Part shown: positions 34,103-43,282 of the stretch, one piece after another | How positions within the stretch are numbered: the first letter of the stretch is position 1 | Layout: each line of letters starts with the position of its first letter | From: Bin87 sp964347975 | Lineage (GTDB): Bacteria > Chloroflexota > Dehalococcoidia > Lucifugimonadales > UBA3495 | Direction: 5' to 3' | Assembly (NCBI GenBank): GCA_964347975.1 | Contig: CAYGAY010000012.1 | Span: forward strand, 1 to 64,000 | Length of the DNA stretch: 64,000 bases | Position numbers and translations under genes: made by a program | Notes under the pieces: model-generated | The model's input: only the letters and a program-made list of their open reading frames with translations | What the model was told of the DNA's origin: nothing | The model's database searches: none

Positions 34103-35641
34103 ATGAAATACGACGTCATCGTTATCGGCGCCGGTTCCGCCGGCGGAACCATGGCAACGCGCCTGTCCGAGGACCCTGCCCGCACCGTGCTTCTATTAGA
34201 AGCCGGGCCGGACTACCCCGACCTGGAACAGACGCCCGATGATCTGAAATTCGGCTACGCTCCCCGCGCCTCGGAAATGGGCGCGCCGCACAACTGGTCT
34301 TTTGTGGGAACAGGCACGCCCCGCCAGACGGAGCCGGTGAACGTACCCCGGGGCCGCGTCGTCGGCGGCACCAGCGCCATCAACGGTCAGGTCTTCCTCC
34401 GCGGCGTGCCCGAGGACTATGACCGCTGGGCTGAGTGGGGCAATGACCAGTGGAGCTATATCAACGTCCTTCCCTTCTTCCGCCGGCAGGAAACGGACAC
34501 CGACATCACCGACGACTTCCACGGCTTCGACGGCCCGATACCCGTCCGGCGCCATCGCCGCGAGAACTGGCTGCCGCTGCAAGAGGCTTTCGTCCAGGCT
34601 TGTTCCGACATCGGTTACAACGAGGTGTACGACCACAATCACCCCGATTCCACCGGCGTCGGCCCCTTTCCCATGAACAACCCCAACGGCGTGCGGATGA
34701 GCACCGCTTTGAGCTACGTTAATCCCAACCGTCACCGGTTGAATCTGACTATTCGCGGCAACGTCCGCGTGCGTCGCATCCTGTTTGAGGGCTTGCGGGC
34801 CGTCGGGGCGGAGGTGGAGAGCGGCGGCGAAACCTTCCAGGTCGAGGGCGAGCAGATCGTCCTCTGCGCCGGCGCCATCGCCTCGCCCCAACTGCTGATG
34901 CTGTCGGGCGTAGGCCCGGCAGAGCAGCTACGCAGCCTGGGCATTCCGCTGGTCAAGGATCTGCCGGGCGTGGGCCAGAACCTGCGCGACCATCCCCTGG
35001 TTCCCGTGCGCGTGAAGGTGAAGGATGACTTCCCCCTTGATCCCGACGCGCCGCGTATCCAGACCGTGCTGCGGTACACCGCCAGCGGCTCCGACGCTCG
35101 CAACGATATGCAGATTTTTCCCTCATCCTTCTCGACGCCGCTGGGTGGCGACCCCTTCGACAACGAGGGCATCCGCATCACGTGCATGATGGAACTGGCG
35201 GAGAGCGCCGGCGAACTCACACTGCAATCCACCGACCCCGACGTGCAGCCTCACATCGACTGCCGGTACCTCGAAGCCGAATGGGACCGGGAACGTATGC
35301 GGGAAGCCGTCCGCATCGCGTTGGGCCTGCTGAATCACGAGCAGTTTCATAACATCTACGACGGCCTGATCTCGCCCACCGAAGATGATTTGGTCTCCGA
35401 CGATACGCTGGACGACTGGATGCTCCGCGAGGTCTGCATCGGCCAGCACCTCTCCGGCACCTGCAAGATGGGGCCGGGCAGCGACCCCATGGCGGTGGTG
35501 GACCAGTACTGCCGCGTCCACGGCATCGCAGCCCTGCGCGTCGCTGACGCCTCCGTCATGCCCGACGTCATTCGCGCCAACACCAATTGCACCACCATCA
35601 TGATCGGCGAGCGCGTCGCCAATTGGATTGCCGAGGGGTGA
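34103..35641 (+). CDS. GMC-family FAD oxidoreductase, copy 2
   Basis: 512 residues, paralogous to 26037-27581 along its full length. FAD motif VIVIGAGSAGGTMATRLSED and LLLEAGPDYPDLE, GMC signature GGTSAINGQVFLRGVPEDYD and GAIASPQLLMLSGVGP, C-terminal GQHLSGTCKMG and ANTNCTTIMIGERVANW are all present. In place of HASGTC the active-site histidine is in HLSGTC. GAGGAG lies upstream. Likely an alcohol dehydrogenase or oxidase; conservation with copy 1 suggests related substrates. Confidence 0.92.
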   Translation: MKYDVIVIGAGSAGGTMATRLSEDPARTVLLLEAGPDYPDLEQTPDDLKFGYAPRASEMGAPHNWSFVGTGTPRQTEPVNVPRGRVVGGTSAINGQVFLRGVPEDYDRWAEWGNDQWSYINVLPFFRRQETDTDITDDFHGFDGPIPVRRHRRENWLPLQEAFVQACSDIGYNEVYDHNHPDSTGVGPFPMNNPNGVRMSTALSYVNPNRHRLNLTIRGNVRVRRILFEGLRAVGAEVESGGETFQVEGEQIVLCAGAIASPQLLMLSGVGPAEQLRSLGIPLVKDLPGVGQNLRDHPLVPVRVKVKDDFPLDPDAPRIQTVLRYTASGSDARNDMQIFPSSFSTPLGGDPFDNEGIRITCMMELAESAGELTLQSTDPDVQPHIDCRYLEAEWDRERMREAVRIALGLLNHEQFHNIYDGLISPTEDDLVSDDTLDDWMLREVCIGQHLSGTCKMGPGSDPMAVVDQYCRVHGIAALRVADASVMPDVIRANTNCTTIMIGERVANWIAEG

Positions 35642-35660
35642 GCCGTCAAGAATGCAGGTA

Positions 35661-35680
35661 GGGGGGCGGGTTTGCCCCCC
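35661..35680 (+). terminator. hairpin after GMC oxidoreductase 2
   Basis: GGGGGGC (35661-35667) pairs with GCCCCCC (35674-35680), six-base loop, 20 bases after the stop. No T-tract follows; partial termination or transcript stabilisation before the LLM gene is possible. Confidence 0.4.
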
Positions 35681-35720
35681 CTGCGGGCGGAAGAACTTAA
35701 CGCCAAAAAGGAGCAAAGCA

Positions 35721-36572
35721 ATGTCAGTAGGAATCATCGTCCCCCTGCCGGCCTACACCCTGGACCCGGCATTCATCGCCAGGAAAGCCGAAGACCTGGG
35801 CTTCGAATCAATCTGGTATCACGAGCATCCCATCCTGCCCGTGCATAGCGAAAGCCCCTTCCCGGCTACCGGCGGAGAGATACCCTGGACCTATCGCCAC
35901 TTCTCCGACCCCTACATGGCGTTGGCTATGGCCGCTGCGGTCACCGAAAAGATCAAGCTCTGCACCGGCATCACCCTGGTTCCCGAGCGCAACCCCCTCA
36001 TCCTCGCCAAGCAGATTTCCGTGCTGGACCGCCACAGCAACGGGCGGTTCGTTTTCGGCATCGGCGCCGGCTGGAACCGGGAAGAAACCGAGATGATGGG
36101 CGGCGACTTCGACCGCCGCTGGACTCAGACCGAAGACGCCGTGAACGCCCTCAAAGCCCTCTGGACGGAGGATCAGGCCGAATACCACGGCAAATACTAC
36201 AACTTCCCGCCCGTTTATATGTACCCCAAGCCGGTTCAACAGCCCCACCCGCCCGTCGTGCTGGGCGGCAACGCCCGCAACGTGCTCCGCCGCGTGGTGC
36301 GCTACGGCGACGGGTGGCTCCCTAATCGCGCGAATCCCGCCCAAATAGCAGACAGCCGCCAGCAGCTGGACGCCTTGGCCGAAGAGCGGGGCCGCGACCC
36401 CGAGTCCCTGACCATCTCCGTGTTCGGCCAGCAGCCGGACACCACCCGCCAGACGGTCGATGACTTCCTCAACGCCGGCGCCATGCGCGTCTGCGTCTGG
36501 CCCAACCACTCCGACAGCGAGGAGGAAATGGGCCAGCAGCTGGAGAGGATGGCGGAGACGCTGCTGCGATAA
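35721..36572 (+). CDS. TIGR03619-type LLM class F420/flavin-dependent oxidoreductase, copy 1
   Basis: 283 residues from ATG 35721 (AAAGGAG upstream). TIM-barrel bacterial luciferase-like enzyme: FIARKAEDLGFESIWYHEHP, LALAMAAAVTEKIKLCTGI and LVPERNPLILAKQISVLDRHSNGRFVFGIGAGWNREE are typical of the Rv2161c-like F420-dependent group. VLGGNARNVLRRVVRYGDGWLPN and the C-terminal LERMAE helix follow. It may reduce or oxygenate hydrophobic substrates using F420H2 or FMN. Another member is at 57176-58129. It follows GMC oxidoreductase 2 by 79 bases. Confidence 0.87.
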   Translation: MSVGIIVPLPAYTLDPAFIARKAEDLGFESIWYHEHPILPVHSESPFPATGGEIPWTYRHFSDPYMALAMAAAVTEKIKLCTGITLVPERNPLILAKQISVLDRHSNGRFVFGIGAGWNREETEMMGGDFDRRWTQTEDAVNALKALWTEDQAEYHGKYYNFPPVYMYPKPVQQPHPPVVLGGNARNVLRRVVRYGDGWLPNRANPAQIADSRQQLDALAEERGRDPESLTISVFGQQPDTTRQTVDDFLNAGAMRVCVWPNHSDSEEEMGQQLERMAETLLR

Positions 36573-36580
36573 ACGTGTCT

Positions 36581-36664
36581 GTTATTGCCAGGAGCGTAGC
36601 GACGCGGCAATCTCGTTGATGCGCCGGCATTTATCCGAGATTGCCACGCTGCGCTCGCAATGAC
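36581..36664. repeat. inverted pair of family-A repeats
   Basis: Two opposed copies of the dispersed unit (36581-36615 and 36637-36664) form an 84-base imperfect palindrome between the LLM gene and the lactonase-like gene. It could act as a stem-loop in the transcript. Confidence 0.7.
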
Positions 36665-36704
36665 AAAGTAACCGGAATGCACACACAACCAGGAGGCAGC
36701 AGAA

Positions 36705-37757
36705 ATGGCAACCTATGTGTATGTAGCGGCCCAGGATGACAACAAGGTATCCATCTTCACCATGGACGAGGCCAGCGGGGCGTTGACGCTGGTGGGCGAG
36801 GAGCCCGTCTCCGGCGGGCCGTCCCTGCTTGCCATCAGCCCCGACCGGCAGACACTGTACGCCGGCCACCGCGAGGTCCCCGAAATCACCAGTCACCGCA
36901 TCAATCAGCAGACCGGCGAACTGACCACTACCGGCTCGGTTACGCCCCCCGGCCAGCCGGCCTATCTTTCCACCGACCGAACCGGCCGGTACCTGCTGTC
37001 GTCCTACTACGCCGATGGGCGCGCCGCCGTGCATCCCCTGGACGATGACGGCAGCGTGGGCGGCGCGGCGACGGCCGTGGTGGACACCGACTCCGGCGCC
37101 CACGCCATGCTGACCGACCGTTCCAACCGGTTCGCCTACGTGCCCCACATCGCCAGGCAGCAGGACAACGTGCTGGAACCGCCCAGGAACATCCCCGGCC
37201 CCAACGTCATCTACCAGTTCCGGTTCGACCCATCCAGCGGCGCGCTGACCCCCAACGACCCGCCAACGCTGGCCCAGGGCGACAACATCGGCCCGCGACA
37301 CTTCACCTTCCATCCCTCTTTGGATATTGTATATTTCTCCAACGAGCAGGGATGCAGCGTGTCTTCGTACACGATTGACGGGGAGGGCCGGCTTACGCCC
37401 CTGGAAACCGTCTCAACCCTGCCCGCCGGCGTCGCCGAGCGCAACACCTGCTCGCAGATCCAGTTCTCGCCGGATGGCAGTTTGCTATTCGTCCCCAACC
37501 GTGGGCACAACAGCATCGCCAGCTTTACCGTGGACGGCGAAGGCCGGCTGACTGCGGCGGATCACGCGGCCACGGAGGCCGTGCCCAGCGCCTTCAGCCT
37601 GGACCCATCCGGCCGCTACGTCTTTGCCGCCGGCTCGGCGACGGGCCAGCTGGCGTCCTACAGCATCAACGCCGCTACCGGCGCGATGACCCCGCTGGGA
37701 ACCTATGCGGTGGGCGAGCGCCCCATGTGGGTTTTGACGACTACGCTGGGCGAGTAA
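36705..37757 (+). CDS. lactonase-family (Pgl-like) seven-bladed beta-propeller protein
   Basis: 350 residues. Repeats of the form YVYVAAQDDNKVSIFTMDEASGALTL and LSTDRTGRYLLSSYYADG, then FTFHPSLDIVYFSNEQGCSVSSYTID and IQFSPDGSLLFVPNRGHNSIASF, define the 6-phosphogluconolactonase/muconate lactonising-like propeller (PF10282). The enzyme role would be lactone hydrolysis, which fits downstream of GMC alcohol/sugar oxidation that yields lactones; this link is inference. AGGAGG is seen before the ATG. A strong terminator follows. Confidence 0.85.
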   Translation: MATYVYVAAQDDNKVSIFTMDEASGALTLVGEEPVSGGPSLLAISPDRQTLYAGHREVPEITSHRINQQTGELTTTGSVTPPGQPAYLSTDRTGRYLLSSYYADGRAAVHPLDDDGSVGGAATAVVDTDSGAHAMLTDRSNRFAYVPHIARQQDNVLEPPRNIPGPNVIYQFRFDPSSGALTPNDPPTLAQGDNIGPRHFTFHPSLDIVYFSNEQGCSVSSYTIDGEGRLTPLETVSTLPAGVAERNTCSQIQFSPDGSLLFVPNRGHNSIASFTVDGEGRLTAADHAATEAVPSAFSLDPSGRYVFAAGSATGQLASYSINAATGAMTPLGTYAVGERPMWVLTTTLGE

Positions 37758-37772
37758 CGCCCGGCCCGGACA

Positions 37773-37807
37773 CCGCCGCCGTCACCTTCCCCGCAGGCGG
37801 CGGTTTT
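37773..37807. terminator. terminator between the lactonase-like and Uma2 genes
   Basis: CCGCCGCC (37773-37780) pairs with GGCGGCGG (37796-37803), followed by TTTTCTT on the plus strand. It lies over the end of the converging Uma2 gene. The minus strand lacks a T-tract, so it mainly serves the plus-strand gene. Confidence 0.65.
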
Positions 37808-38576
37808 CTTCACGCAGTCGGCGGACTTCTTCACGCAGATGGACCTCTTCCTGCTCCATCATGCGCTGGTTTTCCAGCAGGATGCGCTGATCTTCCAGCA
37901 GGATACGCTGGTTTTCCAGCAAGCGGATACGATCCTGCTCCGGGTGTTCATATTCCTGCCCGGTTGCCGGGTCGTGGATGGTGAATAGCTCATTTCCCCG
38001 GTAGCGGAAGTTCAGGTTCAGCAGCGGGCTGATGGAGCCTACGCCGCCGCCGTCGTAGCGCAGCAGGGGCAGTCGTTGATACTGCCCGCCAACCAGCCGT
38101 TCGCCGATGACCGCCTGTCCGAACATCTCGCCGCCCGTTGGGTCAAAGCGCCAGTATTCGGGCACCAGCAGCATCTGGTAAATGTCGCGCTTGCGGCCCA
38201 TATCGTTGCGATAGGTGCTGGGTGAAGCGATCTCCACCACCACGTCCGGGGGCTTGCCGTTCTGTACCGGGTCGTACCCGACGCGGCGACGGATGGCGGC
38301 GGCGTCCACGTTGAGGGCAATCAGGATGTCCGGGCGGATGTGTGAAAACCGGCGGGTAATCGAATCCCGCTCGCCGTAATAAATCGGAATTTCGCTGCCA
38401 ATGATAATGTCGGGATGGTGGGGGTAGTGATAGCCGGGAGCGAGCGCGGAGCGCAGCTTGACGGCCAGATCTTCCTCGGAAGGGCGTTGCTGCATATCCT
38501 TCTCTTCTTTCTCCAGGTGGGGGTACGGCTCCCACTGCTCCGCAGCTGGCGTGGTTTGGGCTTGTGGGGTGGTCAT
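37782..38576 (-). CDS. Uma2-family (DUF820) PD-(D/E)XK nuclease-like protein, copy 2
   Basis: 264 residues. RPDILIALNVDAAAIRRRVG, GKPPDVVVEIASPSTYRNDM and GRKRDIYQMLLVPEYWRFDP match the Uma2 core with its acidic residues. The C-terminus contains a repeated glutamine/leucine coiled coil (RILLEDQRILLENQRM, then EEVHLREEVRRLREENRR), encoded partly by repeated CTGGTTTTCCAGCA-like units. The core resembles the 4557-5339 protein, but the tail differs. The nuclease function is inferred from fold only. It converges with the lactonase-like gene. Confidence 0.8.
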   Translation of the reverse strand: MTTPQAQTTPAAEQWEPYPHLEKEEKDMQQRPSEEDLAVKLRSALAPGYHYPHHPDIIIGSEIPIYYGERDSITRRFSHIRPDILIALNVDAAAIRRRVGYDPVQNGKPPDVVVEIASPSTYRNDMGRKRDIYQMLLVPEYWRFDPTGGEMFGQAVIGERLVGGQYQRLPLLRYDGGGVGSISPLLNLNFRYRGNELFTIHDPATGQEYEHPEQDRIRLLENQRILLEDQRILLENQRMMEQEEVHLREEVRRLREENRRLRGR

Positions 38577-38989
38577 CCGGCATTCCTCCCGGCGGCCTGC
38601 GTTGCGATTGAGTTGATTATACCCAACTCCTGAACCGGTTTGTCCAGACGGAATGCAATGAGGGAGGCCGTCTTTCTAACGGCGCTCCATCGAAAGTTTG
38701 GCTCTAATGTTGCGAAGGTAGCGTTGCAATTTAGGTGGTTTAGTTTTCTCGTCATTCCGGATTTCGCCGGAAGACGGATTATGCGAAATCTCTCACGCGT
38801 ACCCACTTTAGCCTGTCATTCCACGACCGCCGTAGGCGGGCGATGGAATCTCGTTCCGGCGGTCGCCACTTTCTGTTGCGAGAGCCTTGACGGAACGGCC
38901 ATTGCTACGCCAGCGAGATTGCCATGCTACGCTCGCAATGACAAAGCGGGTACGCGTGAGTGGGAAATCTCGGTTGATAGAAGGGGCTT
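38577..38989. other. repeat-filled intergenic stretch
   Basis: No gene is supported here. It holds a single family-B end (38718-38745), a short CATTCCGG/CCGGAAG palindrome (38751-38773), an element with inverted ends CACGCGTACCCACTTT (38794-38809) and AAAGCGGGTACGCGTG (38943-38958), and one family-A unit (38915-38942). Together these look like several small insertion-derived repeats nested side by side. Confidence 0.65.
38793..38959. repeat. inverted-repeat element with GTACCCACTTT-type ends, second copy
   Basis: Seventeen-base ends match as inverted repeats at 16 of 17 positions, and the core GTACCCACTTT equals the ends of the element at 17989-18109. The interior differs from that copy except for the shared family-A unit. 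Non-autonomous mobile origin is inferred. Confidence 0.6.
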
Positions 38990-39318
38990 GGAGATGTTAT
39001 CATGGCCCCGCTAACTCATAATGACAGTGGCCTATGTTCAAATGAAAGTTTGCTGAATGGGTTTTTATTTTATTTCTATCCTGACTTGCCGAGCGAGAGT
39101 TGGACGTTCGGCGCCTATCATCTCAGCGGGGTTGACGGCCCTAACCGAGGCTGTCCTCAGCGACCATCCGGTCAATGCTCCCCGCTCATCTCCTGTACGG
39201 AGTGACCGTTCTAATTGCCGGCTGATTAGGGCCTGTGGGAATTCCCTGGCGCATTGCCAACAGTAGGCCAGCCAGCAGTCCGCGCTGGCGCAAAGCACAC
39301 GCAGCCCAAGGAGGCTTT
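38990..39318 (+). other. unexplained leader region before the DUF2325-like gene
   Basis: About 330 bases without a coding frame I can support, with an A+T-rich patch at 39058-39085 and then mixed sequence with several short complementary segments. It ends in AAGGAGG (39308-39314) and the ATG. It does not match a riboswitch or RNA family I know. Possible structured 5' leader or small RNA gene. Confidence 0.35.
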
Positions 39319-39951
39319 ATGACCAACACCATCAGAATCGACGATATGCTTAATCAATTCGGTATCACCAGCAAAGACGCGCAGCAAACCGCTCGCAATG
39401 CCTTATTCCAGAGCCGCATTATCCAGAAAAATCCTAACCGCCTCAACATCTCCGGCCACAAAATTGATCGCGCCCGGCGGGCGCTCAACGAGCAATTTCT
39501 CTGGCACTGCAACAACGGCGATTGCCGCCGGGAGGCTGGGGCACAGAATACCGTCAAGCCGTTGCTGCTAGTTGAGCAGTACGATTGCCACGTTTGCGGC
39601 GGCAGTCCCGGCGCCGAAGCGTTGCGGAATATGACGGAAAGCGCGACTGACGCGGGAAAGTCGCGTATCCTTGTCGTTGGCGGCACCGAAAAGAAAGAGC
39701 GGGAAATCCGGCAAAAGTCCTCCGCCAGCATTGAGTGGCGTTTCATAGACAGTACGAAAGCGCGGGGCGACCGTTACTATCGTTCCGACCGCGATTGGGC
39801 CCACATCATTATCATTTGGCAAAGCACGCCCGTTGATCATCCGGTTTCATCCCATTTCGATGGCAAAGGCGATTCCCGGGTCATCACCGTGCGCCGCCGC
39901 GGCATCGGCTGCTTGGCCGCTGAGATAATAAGCCATTGCCAGAAGGGTTAG
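39319..39951 (+). CDS. winged-helix, zinc-ribbon, DUF2325-like protein
   Basis: 210 residues from ATG 39319 (AAGGAGG upstream). Residues about 1-65 look like a small winged-helix domain (MLNQFGITSKDAQQTARNAL). Then FLWHCNNGDCRRE and YDCHVCGG supply four cysteines and a histidine for a zinc site. From about residue 115, SRILVVGGTEKKEREI, EWRFIDST, DWAHIIIIWQSTPVDHPVSSHF and SRVITVRRRG follow the DUF2325 Rossmann-like pattern (ILVVGG...ADxVIIxTxxISH). DUF2325 has no known activity. I do not know this exact architecture as a named protein. It stands alone between repeat DNA and an SDR gene. Confidence 0.65.
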   Translation: MTNTIRIDDMLNQFGITSKDAQQTARNALFQSRIIQKNPNRLNISGHKIDRARRALNEQFLWHCNNGDCRREAGAQNTVKPLLLVEQYDCHVCGGSPGAEALRNMTESATDAGKSRILVVGGTEKKEREIRQKSSASIEWRFIDSTKARGDRYYRSDRDWAHIIIIWQSTPVDHPVSSHFDGKGDSRVITVRRRGIGCLAAEIISHCQKG

Positions 39952-40023
39952 CCCCGCGTCGCAATCCCCCTGCTGATGCGATACTATTGACCCAATTCCA
40001 TACCCGACAGGGGGAGGTTCACC

Positions 40024-40806
<783 letters not shown>

Positions 40807-40816
40807 GCCGGGCGGG

Positions 40817-42226
40817 TCAGTCGATAGCGTGGAGCGCGCCGTCCTCCGTGCGCACCAGCAGCCGCCCTTCCCCATAAACCGGGTCGGTGCGGACGCCGGC
40901 GGAAAGTTGCAGTCGCCAGCGTTCCGTGCCTTCGGCCCGGTTCAGGCCGTAGAGCCAGCCCGATTTATCTCCGAAAACCAGCAATTCGCCCACCACCACC
41001 GGCGACGCAACAATGCCGTCCTCGGCCTGGAACTGCCACTCCTCCTCGCCCGCAATCGCGTCGATAGCGTACATCTTGCCCACCGTGTCACCGATGTACA
41101 GCCTCTCTCCCGCCACTGCCGGGGCGGAGATGATGCCTTCAGTCCTCTTGAGGCGCGAGGAGTAATCATCGGGATAATCCGACCCGAACCGCCAACGGTC
41201 GCCCGGTTGGGACGGTGGCGCTGGCAACGGAAACCCCCACAGCCACAGCTGGGACCAGGTTCGGGTGACGGCATACTGGCCGGGGTATTCCAGCGCGTCG
41301 GCCGCCATGGCGTGCAACTGACGCTGCGCCACGAAGTAAGTCAGCCCGTTGGCGGTCACCGGCGGGGCCGTCAAAGATCCCGCGCTGCGAAATCGTGCCC
41401 GTTCCTGGCCGGTCCTGGCGTCCAGTGCGTATAGGCTCCGGTCGGCGGAGGCGGTGAAAATAAGATTGCCGTCCAGGGACGGAGGCGACCGTACTTCGCC
41501 CAGTGATTCGTGGAACCAGATGTTCTCGCCGGTAGATGCGTCCAGGGCATAGGTGACGCCATCCAGCGCGCCGGCGTACACGATGCCGTTGGCCACCGAT
41601 ACCGGACCGGCCGTCGAATCGCCCATCTCATACTCCCAGCGTATCTCCTGGCTGACCGGATCCCTGGCGACCAGCCGGCGGTCCGGCGTCGTGTAATACA
41701 GCGTGTCGTTGGCCATGGCCAACGAGTTTCCCAGTGGTCCGGTGGCGGGCATGGAAGCCAATTCCTGCCCCGTTCCGGCATCCAGCACCGCGATGTGGAA
41801 GTGCGCGCCCAGGTAGATGCGCCCTCCCGATACGATAGGCGCGGCCAGCGTCGCCGGGCCGGTGTCTACGCTCCAGGCCAGCTTGCCCTGCGGCTCGTCC
41901 AGCGCGTCAGCCGCCTGTCGCGTTAGCCCTAGGTTGCGGCCGGCCATTGTCCATTCCTGACCCGTGGACGCCGAGTCGAACAGTATCTCGGGCTGCCGTC
42001 CCCACAGGATCACGGGGTCGGGGATGAAGGGAAAGTTCAACCAGACCGTGAAGCCGATCACTGCAATGGCGATTAACGCGATGATGCCGTTGCGACGGGA
42101 GATAAACCGACGCCGGCGTGGGACTTGCTGGGCCCAGTCGGGCAGGACGTCCGTTTCCGGATGACTGGATTGGCTCGCCACCGGCGCGGCGGCGGGATCT
42201 TCTGATTCTGATGGGTTGGAGGACAT
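40817..42226 (-). CDS. membrane-anchored PQQ-like (BamB-type) beta-propeller protein
   Basis: 469 residues. A polar N-terminus and basic RRRRFISRRN precede one membrane helix, IIALIAIAVIGFTVWLNF (about residues 50-67), so the remainder is probably outside the cytoplasm. Repeats such as VYAGALDGVTYALDASTGENIW, LIFTASADRSLYALDARTGQE and LYIGDTVGKMYAIDAIAGEEEW are PQQ/BamB-type blades. Whether it binds PQQ is unclear; BamB-like propellers act as scaffolds. It follows the ABC permease pair on the same strand, with 90 bases between. Confidence 0.83.
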   Translation of the reverse strand: MSSNPSESEDPAAAPVASQSSHPETDVLPDWAQQVPRRRRFISRRNGIIALIAIAVIGFTVWLNFPFIPDPVILWGRQPEILFDSASTGQEWTMAGRNLGLTRQAADALDEPQGKLAWSVDTGPATLAAPIVSGGRIYLGAHFHIAVLDAGTGQELASMPATGPLGNSLAMANDTLYYTTPDRRLVARDPVSQEIRWEYEMGDSTAGPVSVANGIVYAGALDGVTYALDASTGENIWFHESLGEVRSPPSLDGNLIFTASADRSLYALDARTGQERARFRSAGSLTAPPVTANGLTYFVAQRQLHAMAADALEYPGQYAVTRTWSQLWLWGFPLPAPPSQPGDRWRFGSDYPDDYSSRLKRTEGIISAPAVAGERLYIGDTVGKMYAIDAIAGEEEWQFQAEDGIVASPVVVGELLVFGDKSGWLYGLNRAEGTERWRLQLSAGVRTDPVYGEGRLLVRTEDGALHAID

Positions 42227-42316
42227 GGCTATTCAGTTTCACACGGAGAGGATGCAAAGATACGGCGGGATGCAATGATACACCCCGCCGCCATAATGTG
42301 TTTTCAGCAATCGCAG

Positions 42317-43243
42317 TTACACGTTGCGCAGCTTGGGGTCGAGGCGGTCGCGGAGCCAGTCGCCCAACAGGTTCATGGACAGTACTGTCAGCACGATGGC
42401 GAGGGTAGGGAAGAAGAACAGCCACCACGCCGTGACAATGAGCGCGCGTCCGTCGGCCACCATCAGACCCCAGGCCGGCGTGGGCTTCACTAAGCCCGCT
42501 CCAAGGAAGCTGAGGGTTGACTCCAGGATGATGACGTGGCCAACCTCCAGTGTGGCCAGCACCACCACCGTGTTCACCACGTTGGGGAAGATGTGGCGCA
42601 TCATGATCCGCGTTGGCGACGCGCCGGCGACCTGCGCGCGGGCTATGAAGTCCTGCTGCTTGATGGCCAGCGCTTCACCTCGCACCATCCGGGCGAACCT
42701 GGCCCACAACAGCAGCGCTATCACCAGCACCACCGTTTGGAACCCTGGGCCGCTCACCGCCACCAGTACCAGCGCTAACAGGATTGAGGGGAAGGCCAGT
42801 TTGATGTCCACGATACGCATGATCAGGTTGTCAACCCAGCCGCCGCCGTAGGCGGCCAGCAAGCCCAGGACGGTACCTACGCCGCCGCCCAGCGCGATGG
42901 CCAGCAGGGAGATGGACAGCGAAATCCGGGCCCCGTGAATAATGCGGCTGAGGATGTCAAATCCCTGGCGGTCAGTACCCAGGAGGTATTGCCAACTGCC
43001 GCCTTCCTGCCAAACCGGGGGCATGAGACGGTCTCGCAGGTTGACCTCCACCGGATCGTGGGGCGCGATCAGATTGGCAAATATTGCCGGTATGATCAGC
43101 ATGATCATCAGGATGAGCAGGGGGATGATCGGGTACTGGCGGACGTTGAAAAACGCTTGCCCTACTTTTCCCCGCTGGGGAAGCAGATCGTCGGCAGGTC
43201 GTGGGGTTGCGACCGAGGTTGCTGCGGGCGTGGTCATGGCCAA
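42317..43243 (-). CDS. oligopeptide-type ABC permease, DppC/OppC-like
   Basis: 308 residues. N-terminal cytoplasmic segment, then a first helix (IIPLLILMIMLIIPAIFANLI) followed by IAPHDPVEVNLRDRLMPP, the conserved OppC motif, LLGTDRQGFDILSRIIHGARISLSI and four to five further helices. The EAA coupling loop is ARAQVAGASPTRIMMRHIFPNV. It would pair with the DppB-like permease upstream for uptake of peptides or other family-5 substrates. No ATPase gene is adjacent, which is unusual for this transporter family. Confidence 0.9.
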   Translation of the reverse strand: MAMTTPAATSVATPRPADDLLPQRGKVGQAFFNVRQYPIIPLLILMIMLIIPAIFANLIAPHDPVEVNLRDRLMPPVWQEGGSWQYLLGTDRQGFDILSRIIHGARISLSISLLAIALGGGVGTVLGLLAAYGGGWVDNLIMRIVDIKLAFPSILLALVLVAVSGPGFQTVVLVIALLLWARFARMVRGEALAIKQQDFIARAQVAGASPTRIMMRHIFPNVVNTVVVLATLEVGHVIILESTLSFLGAGLVKPTPAWGLMVADGRALIVTAWWLFFFPTLAIVLTVLSMNLLGDWLRDRLDPKLRNV

Positions 43244-43282
43244 ATTCCTTGTTCGGGCGAATGGGCGCGGAGCTCTGCTCGT

